The position numbers and the translations under genes are program-made. From positions 682,001 to 746,000 of the forward strand of contig JAHHDT010000001.1 in assembly GCA_019739225.1 (NCBI GenBank): a stretch of 64,000 bases of DNA, given 5' to 3'. Position 1 is the stretch's first letter. The number at the start of each line of letters is the position of its first letter. A model generated the notes under the pieces. That model was not told the origin of the DNA and ran no database searches. It saw nothing but the letters and a program-made list of their open reading frames with translations. Origin of the DNA: Aquamicrobium sp. Lineage in GTDB: Bacteria; Pseudomonadota; Alphaproteobacteria; Rhizobiales; Rhizobiaceae. Shown in pieces: positions 24,397-31,250 of the stretch.

Positions 24397-25623
24397 TCAG
24401 CTCGGCCCTGCGCTGCGCGATTTCCATGCGGCGAACCAGAATCCGGCGCACAGCGTCAGCGATCCGACGAACACGGCCGCCAATACGGCGCCATAACCGC
24501 CGCTCGCCTGCCAGATCAGCGCAGCGCCAAGTGGCGCGAATGCCTGCATCAGGTTCAGGGGCGCGACGAGCGAACCGTTGACGGCGCCATAGGCGCTGCG
24601 TGTGATCATTTCCGGCACCGCAAGCCCCCGCACGATGGTGATCGTGCCATTTGCCGCGCCGTAGAACGCAGCGATCGCGGCAATCGTCGCCACTTCGGGC
24701 GGTGCGAAGGCGAAGCCGATGACGGCCAGTGGAAACACGATGACGATCATCGACCCAAGCGACCGGACGGGTGCCGTCGGCGCGAAGGCCATCACCGCGA
24801 CACGACCCGCCACCTGCGCCGGCCCGATGACGGCCATAACCGTCACCACCCCTGCGGCTCCCAGCCCGCGCTCGAGCAGCAGCGGATAGAGGTGATAGGT
24901 CAGCGACGAGAAGGCGGCGGCATAGGAGACCCACGCGACAAGCAACCCCCAATATGCCGGCTTACGCATTGCCGAGGCGACAGCCGCGCGGCCCGCCAGC
25001 GGCGTAGGCCCGCCCACGCTTGCCATGGCCGGCCCACGATCCTTTCGCGCATCGATCGCCAGCGCATAAAGCCCGCCGCAAACGACGACGTTCACCGCCC
25101 CCATGACAAGGAGAGCGCCCCGCCAGCCCTGCGTCTCGATGAGATACTGGATGAGCGGAATGAAAACCGTGCTGGCAAAGCCACCCCAGAGCGTCAGCGT
25201 CGTGATGCCCTTGCGCGCCCGTTCCGGCCCGACCCGGCGGGCAATGACGGCAAATGCCGGCTCGTAGAGCGCGCCAGCCTGCATGCAGCCCAGAAACGCA
25301 AGGATGAGGTAGTAGGCCGGCAGGCTTTCAACCCGTGACCACGCTGCCAGAAACAGCCCCGCAACAACCGAGGCGCCGGACATCAGAAATCGCCCGTGCC
25401 CCCTGTCGATCGCCGCCCCCACCGGATAGGCGGCCAGTCCCGCCAGCACCATGCCGAGCGTGGCCGCACCATAGAGCTCGGTCTTCGACCAGCCGAGATC
25501 GGCGCGCATAGCTTCCGCGATCAGCGGAAAACCATAGAAAAGCGTACCCCATGAGCATATCTGCGCCGCACCGAGCGCGCTGATGAACCAGCCTGTTCCG
25601 GCCTTTTCAGACATGCTTGCCAA
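24397..25623 (-). CDS. arsK: MFS transporter, probable ArsK-type trivalent arsenical exporter
   Basis: A 408-residue major facilitator with 12 predicted membrane segments, starting GWFISALGAAQICSWGTLFY. It lies 39 bases after an arsR gene at the end of the arsenic operon. In Agrobacterium and relatives an MFS protein next to arsR2, ArsK, exports arsenite, antimonite and trivalent organoarsenicals; position and family support that reading, but no diagnostic residue was checked. Without ArsB or ACR3 in the operon, this and the aqueous channel AqpS are the only exits for As(III) encoded here. Confidence 0.7.
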   Translation of the reverse strand: MASMSEKAGTGWFISALGAAQICSWGTLFYGFPLIAEAMRADLGWSKTELYGAATLGMVLAGLAAYPVGAAIDRGHGRFLMSGASVVAGLFLAAWSRVESLPAYYLILAFLGCMQAGALYEPAFAVIARRVGPERARKGITTLTLWGGFASTVFIPLIQYLIETQGWRGALLVMGAVNVVVCGGLYALAIDARKDRGPAMASVGGPTPLAGRAAVASAMRKPAYWGLLVAWVSYAAAFSSLTYHLYPLLLERGLGAAGVVTVMAVIGPAQVAGRVAVMAFAPTAPVRSLGSMIVIVFPLAVIGFAFAPPEVATIAAIAAFYGAANGTITIVRGLAVPEMITRSAYGAVNGSLVAPLNLMQAFAPLGAALIWQASGGYGAVLAAVFVGSLTLCAGFWFAAWKSRSAGPS

Positions 25624-25662
25624 TCGGTGCTTCCACGACGGCGCCGGCCGTTGGCTGCCGTG

Positions 25663-25995
25663 TCATGCCTCGCCCCGGACGAGCATCTTCGCCACGCCGG
25701 GCGGACAGGTCCCATCGACGCAGCACTCGTCGGCAAGATAACCGAGCAGCGCTTGCATCGCCGGGTATTCCGCCCGGCATATCAGCGTCGTTGCCTGTCG
25801 TTCCTGGCTCACAAGTCCGGTTTCCACCAGCCGCTTGCAGTGGTGCGACAGGGTCGATGCGGGAATGCCCAGCTTTTCCTGCACGCTGCCGACCGGCAGC
25901 CCCTCCGCGCCAGCGCGCACGAGGATGCGGTAGATGTTGAGCCGCGTCGCGTTGCCGAGCGCCTCGAGTTGGGATGCTGCCTGTTCGAGTTTCAT
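25663..25995 (-). CDS. arsR: ArsR-family repressor (second copy)
   Basis: A 110-residue winged-helix repressor with LEALGNATRLNIYRILVRAG and the recognition helix PASTLSHHCKRLVETG. Cysteines occur late (ICRAEY, DECCVDGTCPPG), a pattern suited to binding As(III) outside the classical DNA-binding-helix site. A TTCGA-N6-TCGAA palindrome lies 43 bases upstream of its start. It should control itself and the MFS gene that follows, and perhaps arsH upstream. It is clearly a different protein from the arsR at the other end of the operon. Confidence 0.92.
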   Translation of the reverse strand: MKLEQAASQLEALGNATRLNIYRILVRAGAEGLPVGSVQEKLGIPASTLSHHCKRLVETGLVSQERQATTLICRAEYPAMQALLGYLADECCVDGTCPPGVAKMLVRGEA

Positions 25996-26037
25996 GGCGC
26001 GACCCTAGGCCTGGCCAGTGACAAGCGTCAAATTAAA

Positions 26038-26053
26038 TTCGATAATCGTCGAA
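26038..26053. promoter_or_regulatory. TTCGA-N6-TCGAA palindrome, ArsR operator candidate
   Basis: TTCGA-TAATCG-TCGAA lies between the arsH stop and the arsR/MFS pair, 43 bases before the arsR start, in an AT-rich patch. Its near-copies at 26834 and 26888 before arsH suggest a shared repressor, most simply the adjacent ArsR. Confidence 0.55.
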
Positions 26054-26067
26054 ATAAAAGATTCGTA

Positions 26068-26799
26068 TTATTGCGCGCTCTGGTTCACACGCCGGGACAC
26101 CGCCTCCGCACTTTCGACCCGCTCGGAATATCGATCGGTCAGATAGTCGGCCCGGTCGCGCAGGAGCAGCGTGAACTTCATCAGCTCCTCCATCACGTCC
26201 ACGATGCGGTTGTAATAAGACGACGGTCTCATGCGCCCTTCGGCATCGAATTCGTTGAAGGCCTTCGCGACCGACGACTGGTTGGGAATTGTGAACATGC
26301 GCATCCAGCGGCCGAGTATGCGGAGCTGGTTGACCGCATTGAAGCTCTGCGAGCCGCCACAGACCTGCATGACCGCGAGCGCCCTGCCCTGTGTCGGCCT
26401 GACACCACCCAGCGACAGCGGCAGCCAGTCGATCTGCGCCTTCATGATGCCCGTCATCGAGCCATGACGTTCCGGCGAGCACCAGACCTGCCCTTCCGAC
26501 CAGAGCGACAGTTCACGCAGCTCCTGCACTTTGGGATGATCGGCCGACGTTGAATCCGGCAGCGGCAGCCCGGACGGGTTGAAGATGCGCACCTCCGCGC
26601 CAAGCCTGCGCAGGATGCGTGCCGCCTCTTCCGTCGCCAGCCTGGAATAGGACCTTTCACGCAATGAGCCGTAGAGCATGAGTATGCGCGGCGGATGCGT
26701 TGCGCGCGGAGCGTCGAAAAGCGCGTCTGCACTGATCGGCGGAAACTGCTCCCCTTCGATATTGGGAAGCGTATCGATCTTGGTGGTTTCCTCGGTCAT
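26068..26799 (-). CDS. arsH: NADPH-dependent FMN reductase ArsH
   Basis: A 243-residue flavoprotein with the ArsH layout: FMN-binding [20 protein letters not shown] near 40, [17 protein letters not shown] near 80, [20 protein letters not shown] near 107, and [17 protein letters not shown]. ArsH oxidises trivalent methylated and aromatic arsenicals to less toxic pentavalent forms with NADPH and oxygen. It is separated from arsC by 109 bases that contain two operator-like sites, so it may have its own promoter within the ars gene group. Confidence 0.95.
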   Translation of the reverse strand: MTEETTKIDTLPNIEGEQFPPISADALFDAPRATHPPRILMLYGSLRERSYSRLATEEAARILRRLGAEVRIFNPSGLPLPDSTSADHPKVQELRELSLWSEGQVWCSPERHGSMTGIMKAQIDWLPLSLGGVRPTQGRALAVMQVCGGSQSFNAVNQLRILGRWMRMFTIPNQSSVAKAFNEFDAEGRMRPSSYYNRIVDVMEELMKFTLLLRDRADYLTDRYSERVESAEAVSRRVNQSAQ

Positions 26800-26833
26800 G
26801 CCTCTCCTGCGCGTTGCTTACGCCAGCCTATAA

Positions 26834-26903
26834 TTCGATAAAACTAGAATTATGGATATTAAGACTCGCAGTATGCGTCAACAGTGTTTCGACAAAAATA
26901 GAA
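26834..26903. promoter_or_regulatory. Two TTCGA-N6-TAGAA sites upstream of arsH
   Basis: In the 109-base gap between arsC and arsH, TTCGA-TAAAAC-TAGAA (26834-26849) and TTCGA-CAAAAA-TAGAA (26888-26903) repeat the half-site and six-base spacing of the palindrome before the second arsR, with one mismatch in the right half. Their 54-base separation suits cooperative repression of an arsH promoter. Confidence 0.5.
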
Positions 26904-26908
26904 ATAAA

Positions 26909-27331
26909 TCAGCGCACCCGCCGTCCGCCGCTGTCGATCACGACCTCGCCGTCTTCCTTGGTGAAGGGGCCGATGTCCGGGTTGGGCAGGATGTCGAGCA
27001 CTGCTTCGGACGGGCGGCAGAGCTTGGTGCCCAGCGGCGTCTCGACGATGGGGCGGTTGATGAGAATGGGGTGCTCCATCATGAAATCGATGAGTTCGCC
27101 GTCGCTCCAGCGCGGGGCGTCGAGCTCGAGCTCGGCATAGGGCGTCCCCTTCTGCCGCAGCAGCTCGCGCGGCGAGATGCCCATGGCCGCGATCAGTTCG
27201 GCAAGTCTTTCGCGGGACGGCGGCGTCTTGAGATATTCGATCACCTCCGGCTCCTCTCCCGACTGGCGGATCATGGCAAGCGTGTTGCGGGACGTGCCGC
27301 AGGCAGGGTTGTGATAGATTGTGATCGTCAT
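26909..27331 (-). CDS. arsC: Arsenate reductase, glutaredoxin-dependent type
   Basis: A 140-residue protein of the R773-type ArsC family. It starts MTITIYHNPACGTSRNTLAM, with the catalytic Cys in NPACGTSRN, and carries the PILINRPIVETPLGTKLCRP region that holds the arsenate-binding Arg residues. It reduces As(V) to As(III) using glutathione and glutaredoxin. Its ATG overlaps the aqpS stop (ATGA). A second, unrelated arsenate reductase lies one gene upstream. Confidence 0.95.
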   Translation of the reverse strand: MTITIYHNPACGTSRNTLAMIRQSGEEPEVIEYLKTPPSRERLAELIAAMGISPRELLRQKGTPYAELELDAPRWSDGELIDFMMEHPILINRPIVETPLGTKLCRPSEAVLDILPNPDIGPFTKEDGEVVIDSGGRRVR

Positions 27332-28023
27332 TCGGCAGCTTTCGTTTGCATGATGGTTTTCGGTTCGGCGAGCAGCCAGCCCGCCATGGCAGCCGCAAGC
27401 ACGGCCCCCGCCAGCTCCGCGGCGATGAAACCCGGCAGGTCGGTCGGCCGGATGCCTGCGAACGTGTCGGTAAAGGCACGCGCGATCGCCACCGCCGGAT
27501 TGGCGAACGAGGTCGAGGCGGTGAACCAGTAGGCCGCGGTGATGTAAAGCCCCACCAGCCACGGCACCGCGTCGGCGCGGAAGCGCAGGCCCGCGAGAAT
27601 CGTAAAGACCAGCCCGAAAGCCGCAACGGCTTCAGCCAGCCATTGCGCCGGGCCGCTTCTGACGGTGGTGGAGGCCTGCCAGATCGGCAGCTCGAACATC
27701 GCATGTGCAAGAAGTGCACCCGCGATGCCGCCGCCGATCTGGGCGAGCACGTAGGCAACCGAGGCGCCCGCCCCGATCTCGCGCCGCAGCGCGAACACCA
27801 GCGTCACGGCAGGGTTGAAATGCGCGCCCGAGAGCGGACCCAGTATGGTGATCAGCACCACGAGGATCGCGCCGGTCGGCAGGGTATTGCCGAGAAGGGC
27901 AAGGGCGACGTCGTCGGTGAGCTTGTCGGCCATGATGCCGGAGCCGACAACGGTCGCCACCAGCATTCCAGTGCCGAGCGCTTCCGCGACCAGCCGACGT
28001 GGCAGATCGAATGCCGCGCTCAT
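27328..28023 (-). CDS. aqpS: Aquaglyceroporin AqpS, arsenite channel
   Basis: A 231-residue MIP channel with six membrane segments and both NPA boxes: HFNPAVTLVF near 77 and FANPAVAIAR near 184. In Sinorhizobium meliloti the homologue AqpS replaces a pump and lets internally formed As(III) leave down its gradient. Its start overlaps the LMW arsC stop and its stop overlaps the next arsC start, so channel and both reductases are made together. Confidence 0.93.
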   Translation of the reverse strand: MSAAFDLPRRLVAEALGTGMLVATVVGSGIMADKLTDDVALALLGNTLPTGAILVVLITILGPLSGAHFNPAVTLVFALRREIGAGASVAYVLAQIGGGIAGALLAHAMFELPIWQASTTVRSGPAQWLAEAVAAFGLVFTILAGLRFRADAVPWLVGLYITAAYWFTASTSFANPAVAIARAFTDTFAGIRPTDLPGFIAAELAGAVLAAAMAGWLLAEPKTIMQTKAAE

Positions 28024-28529
28024 CCCGCCTCCAGCATGTGGTGGCCTATGTCGCGCAGCCGCCCTTGCAGTGTCAGCCGATCCAGCGAGGCAAGCGGCAG
28101 GCTGGTGAAGATCGAGATGCGATTGTTCAGCATCCGGTAGGTCTCCGCGAAGGCGAGGTGCTTTTCCGCATCTGTACCCTCCGCTGCCGCCGGATCGGGC
28201 ACGCCCCAATGCGCCGTCATCGGCTGCCCCGGCCAGACCGGACAGGCTTCGTTTGCCGCGTTGTCGCAGACCGTGAAGACGAAATCCATGACGGGCGCGT
28301 CATCCGTGGCGAACTCCTCACAGCTCTTCGAGCGGGCGAAGCTTGTGTCGTGATTGACGCCCTTGAGAAGCTCGATGGCGAAAGGGTGCACCTCGCCCTT
28401 CGGTTGAGAGCCCGCCGAATAGGCCCGAAAACGCCCCTGCCCGACCCGGTTGAGGATTGCCTCGGCAAGGATCGAGCGGGCGGAATTGCCTGTGCACAGG
28501 AACAACACGTTGAATATCTGGTCGCTCAT
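28020..28529 (-). CDS. arsC: Arsenate reductase, low-molecular-weight phosphatase type
   Basis: A 169-residue protein of the LMW protein tyrosine phosphatase/thioredoxin-type ArsC fold. It shows the P-loop FLCTGNSARSILAEA (CX5R, Cys near 11), FVFTVCDNAANEACPVWPG with the resolving cysteines, and the family's HWGVPDPA acid loop. It converts As(V) to As(III) through disulfide exchange. The ATG at 28529 has GGAGGG upstream; the ATG at 28544 is an alternative. Coupled to aqpS by a four-base overlap. Confidence 0.9.
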   Translation of the reverse strand: MSDQIFNVLFLCTGNSARSILAEAILNRVGQGRFRAYSAGSQPKGEVHPFAIELLKGVNHDTSFARSKSCEEFATDDAPVMDFVFTVCDNAANEACPVWPGQPMTAHWGVPDPAAAEGTDAEKHLAFAETYRMLNNRISIFTSLPLASLDRLTLQGRLRDIGHHMLEAG

Positions 28530-28572
28530 GGGATGGCCCTCCAAGACCCATCTTCCGTTGAGTAGAAAATCG

Positions 28573-28905
28573 TCAGCACCTGCACGTCACCGCTTCGATT
28601 ACCGGCCGGCACAGTTCCGGAGCACCGTTGCAACAATCCTCCATCAGATAGGCAAGCAGATCGCGGAAGCCGGTCATGTCCGCCACGTAGCGGACGACCC
28701 GGCCGTGACGCTCCGGCCGGATCAAGCCGGCCTGCGTGAGCACCTTGAGATGCGTCGACACCGTGTTCTGCACCGCGCCAAGTCGGTCGGCTATTTCACC
28801 CGCCGGCACGCCCTCCTGTCCCGCCTTCACGAGGAGGCGAAAGACGTCGAGACGTGTTTCCTGGCCGAGGGCAGCCAAAGCGGCGAGAGAGAGCTTCTTA
28901 TCCAT
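28573..28905 (-). CDS. arsR: ArsR-family repressor, first gene of the ars operon
   Basis: A 110-residue winged-helix protein starting MDKKLSLAALAALGQETRLD; the recognition helix is AVQNTVSTHLKVLTQAG. The C-terminus has CC (DCCNGAPELC) and ends TCRC, giving a cluster of As(III)-binding thiols. AAAGG precedes the ATG at 28905 and sits inside an ATATC-N10-GATAT palindrome, so binding there would block its own expression. It opens the arsR-arsC-aqpS-arsC-arsH run. Confidence 0.92.
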   Translation of the reverse strand: MDKKLSLAALAALGQETRLDVFRLLVKAGQEGVPAGEIADRLGAVQNTVSTHLKVLTQAGLIRPERHGRVVRYVADMTGFRDLLAYLMEDCCNGAPELCRPVIEAVTCRC

Positions 28906-28925
28906 ATATCTGCCTTTGCCGATAT
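28906..28925. promoter_or_regulatory. ATATC-N10-GATAT palindrome at the first arsR start
   Basis: The inverted repeat directly abuts the arsR start codon and covers its ribosome binding site. It differs from the TTCGA sites near the second arsR, which fits two repressors with separate operators. Confidence 0.45.
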
Positions 28926-28988
28926 GTTGGTACGCTCTCTGCATGACGGGAGCATGACAATCAACCCTCGATTTCGCGCAGATCAACT

Positions 28989-29024
28989 ATTGCATTTTTT
29001 TGCAATCGATTTTATGTAATCGAT
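28989..29024. promoter_or_regulatory. Overlapping palindromes upstream of the BigR-type operon
   Basis: Two AT-rich inverted repeats overlap: ATTGCA-N6-TGCAAT (28989-29006) and ATCGATT-N6-AATCGAT (29005-29024). They lie ~100 bases before the first gene of the sulfide operon and in the shared gap with the ars operon. BigR binds AT-rich palindromes upstream of its own operon, so these are the natural operator candidates. The remaining part of this 218-base gap holds no gene. Confidence 0.6.
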
Positions 29025-29123
29025 GCGATCAGAACTTGGCGCGACGGCAGATGCCTTCATGGCGCTCCAGTGTCCAACCGAAGATCGCAAATCGAATTCA
29101 CGGCATGAATGCGGAGGCATCCG

Positions 29124-30008
29124 ATGAGCAATACCATCCCGCTTGTGAAAGGCTTTTTCGACAAGCGCACCTTTTCCATCCAGTACGTTGTCGCTGATCC
29201 CGAAAGCCGCAAATGCGCGATCATCGATCCCGTTCTCGATTTCGACGAGAAGTCGGGCTCGACGGCAACGCACAACGCCGATGCGATCCTCGACTACGTC
29301 AGGGAGCAGGGTTTCGAGGTCGAGTGGATTCTCGACACGCACCCGCATGCCGATCATTTTTCGGCAGCACGCTACCTGAAGGAGAAGACCGGCGCGCCGA
29401 CGGCGATCGGCGAGAAGGTCATCGAGGTGCAGAAGCTCTGGAAGGGTTTCTACAACTGGCCGGACTTCCCGGCCGACGGTTCGCAGTGGGACAAGCTGTT
29501 TGCGGAAGGAGAAACCTTCACCGTCGGCACGATCCCCGCCCGCGTCCTGTTTTCGCCGGGCCATACGCTCGCCTCGATCACCTATGTCATCGGCGACGCC
29601 GCCTTCGTCCACGATACGCTGTTCATGCCGGACTCGGGCACGGCACGAGCCGACTTTCCGGGCGGCAGCGCCACGCGGCTCTGGCAGTCGATCCAGGAGA
29701 TTCTTGCCCTTCCGGACGAGACCCGCATCTTCACCGGCCACGACTATCAGCCGGGCGGCCGCGAGCCGCGCTGGGAATCCACCGTTGCTGAGCAGAAGGC
29801 AGCGAACACTCATATGTCGAAATGCGCGACCGAAGCCGAATATGTCGAGGTGCGGGAGGCTCGCGACCGCACGCTGCCCATGCCGAAGCTGATCCTGCAC
29901 GCCTTGCAGGTCAACATGAATGGCGGCCGCCTGCCCGAGCCGGAAGCCAACGGGAAACGCTACCTGAAATTCCCGCTGGACGTGCTCGATGGCGCGAACT
30001 GGGGCTGA
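29124..30008 (+). CDS. MBL-fold hydrolase, persulfide dioxygenase-like (Blh type)
   Basis: A 294-residue metallo-beta-lactamase-fold protein with DTHPHADHFSAARYL near 72 (metal ligands), LFSPGHTLASITYVIGD near 143, LFMPDSGTARADFPGG near 171 and FTGHDYQPGG. This layout matches ETHE1/Blh proteins, which oxidise glutathione persulfide to sulfite. The ATG at 29124 has GGAGG upstream. It heads a BigR-type operon, whose known role is removal of hydrogen sulfide. Confidence 0.88.
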   Translation: MSNTIPLVKGFFDKRTFSIQYVVADPESRKCAIIDPVLDFDEKSGSTATHNADAILDYVREQGFEVEWILDTHPHADHFSAARYLKEKTGAPTAIGEKVIEVQKLWKGFYNWPDFPADGSQWDKLFAEGETFTVGTIPARVLFSPGHTLASITYVIGDAAFVHDTLFMPDSGTARADFPGGSATRLWQSIQEILALPDETRIFTGHDYQPGGREPRWESTVAEQKAANTHMSKCATEAEYVEVREARDRTLPMPKLILHALQVNMNGGRLPEPEANGKRYLKFPLDVLDGANWG

Positions 30009-30013
30009 CGGCC

Positions 30014-30343
30014 ATGAAACATGAGCTGACGGCCGATACGGCGGAAATGATCGAGAACGCCGGCGAGGCGGCCGAATTCCTCAAGAAATTCGCTCACCCT
30101 TCAAGGCTGATGATCGTCTGCGCGCTGGTGGACGGCGAGCGGTCCGTCCGCGACCTGGAAGACACGCTTGGCATCCGCCAGCCCGGCCTTTCTCAACAGA
30201 TCGCCGAATTGCGCGATGCCGGCTTTATCGTCGGCCGCAAGGAATCGAAGAGCATGTTCTATCGGCTGGCCGACGGCCGTGTGAGCGAGTTCATCGCCAT
30301 GATGCACCGCATGTTCTGCGAAGTTCCGCAAACCAACCACTGA
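30014..30343 (+). CDS. bigR: ArsR/SmtB-family persulfide-sensing repressor BigR
   Basis: A 109-residue winged-helix repressor with FAHPSRLMIVCALVDGERSV and the recognition helix IRQPGLSQQIAELRDAG. Cys36 and Cys102 (MFCEVPQTNH end) are placed like the two cysteines that form a tri- or tetrasulfide bridge in BigR and SqrR. Oxidation by persulfide releases DNA. The ATG is six bases from the end of the MBL gene. It should repress this operon through the palindromes at 28989. Confidence 0.9.
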   Translation: MKHELTADTAEMIENAGEAAEFLKKFAHPSRLMIVCALVDGERSVRDLEDTLGIRQPGLSQQIAELRDAGFIVGRKESKSMFYRLADGRVSEFIAMMHRMFCEVPQTNH

Positions 30344-30358
30344 TCCGGGAAAACGGAC

Positions 30359-30787
30359 ATGACTGAATTCACCCCTCTCGCCTCCACCGCAGGCGGCATG
30401 ATGATCGGCCTGTCGGCCGTTCTGCTGATGCTCTGGGAAGGCCGCATCGCCGGCATCTCTGGCATCGCCGGCCGGCTGCTTCCCCCTTATCTCGACAAGG
30501 CCTTTCCGTCTCGGCTGGCCTTTGTCATCGGACTCGTGGCCGCACCGCTGGCAATGATGGCCGTCACCGGCGCACCAGTCGTCCAGACCGTCTCGTCGAA
30601 CATTCCCCTGATGGTTGCTGCCGGCTTGCTTGTCGGGTTCGGTTCGGTCTGGGGCAATGGCTGCACCTCCGGCCACGGCGTCTGCGGACTTGCCCGGCTC
30701 TCTACCCGCTCGATGGTCGCCACCGCCGTGTTCATGACGGTCGCCTTCATCACCGTCTTTGTCGTTCGCCACGTGATCGGAGGCTGA
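30359..30787 (+). CDS. YeeE/YedE family membrane protein, first half
   Basis: A 142-residue protein with four predicted membrane segments and the motif VGFGSVWGNGCTSGHGVCGL near 95; the Cys residues resemble the thiosulfate-path cysteines of YeeE. With the next gene it makes one full transporter split into two chains. In BigR operons this pair is thought to export or import a sulfur species such as sulfite or thiosulfate. Confidence 0.9.
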   Translation: MTEFTPLASTAGGMMIGLSAVLLMLWEGRIAGISGIAGRLLPPYLDKAFPSRLAFVIGLVAAPLAMMAVTGAPVVQTVSSNIPLMVAAGLLVGFGSVWGNGCTSGHGVCGLARLSTRSMVATAVFMTVAFITVFVVRHVIGG

Positions 30788-30788
30788 C

Positions 30789-31220
30789 ATGTCCTTTCTC
30801 GTCAATCTGGCTCTCGGCCTGCTTTTCGGCGCTGGTCTCGTCGTCTCCGGCATGTCTGACCCGGCGAAGGTTCTCAATTTCCTCGATCTTGCAGGCACGT
30901 GGGATCCCTCGCTCGCCTTCGTCATGGGCGGCGCGGTGCTCGTGGCCTTTGTAGGTTATCGGTTGGTGCTGTCGCGCGGACGGCCGATCAATGCCGAAAG
31001 CTTCCACCTGCCGACACGCAACGACATCGACCTGCGGGTCACAGCCGGTCCTGCCATCTTCGGCCTTGGTTGGGGCCTAGGCGGCTTCTGCCCCGGACCG
31101 GCCCTGACCGCGCTAGGCCTTGGCGCGGCAGGGACACTCGCCTTCGTGCCGGCGATGCTGCTCGGCATGTGGGCAGCAAGACTGCTGGCGGATGGCGGCC
31201 TGAGGTCGCGCACGGCCTGA
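30789..31220 (+). CDS. YeeE/YedE (DUF6691) membrane protein, second half
   Basis: A 143-residue protein with four predicted membrane segments; LALGLLFGAGLVVSGMSDPA near 6 and GLGWGLGGFCPGPALTALGL near 92 mirror the partner protein. It starts one base after the previous stop, so both chains are made in equal amounts and probably assemble as a single permease. Confidence 0.9.
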   Translation: MSFLVNLALGLLFGAGLVVSGMSDPAKVLNFLDLAGTWDPSLAFVMGGAVLVAFVGYRLVLSRGRPINAESFHLPTRNDIDLRVTAGPAIFGLGWGLGGFCPGPALTALGLGAAGTLAFVPAMLLGMWAARLLADGGLRSRTA

Positions 31221-31250
31221 CGTCGAAATATCCAGCGAAACGACACTCCA

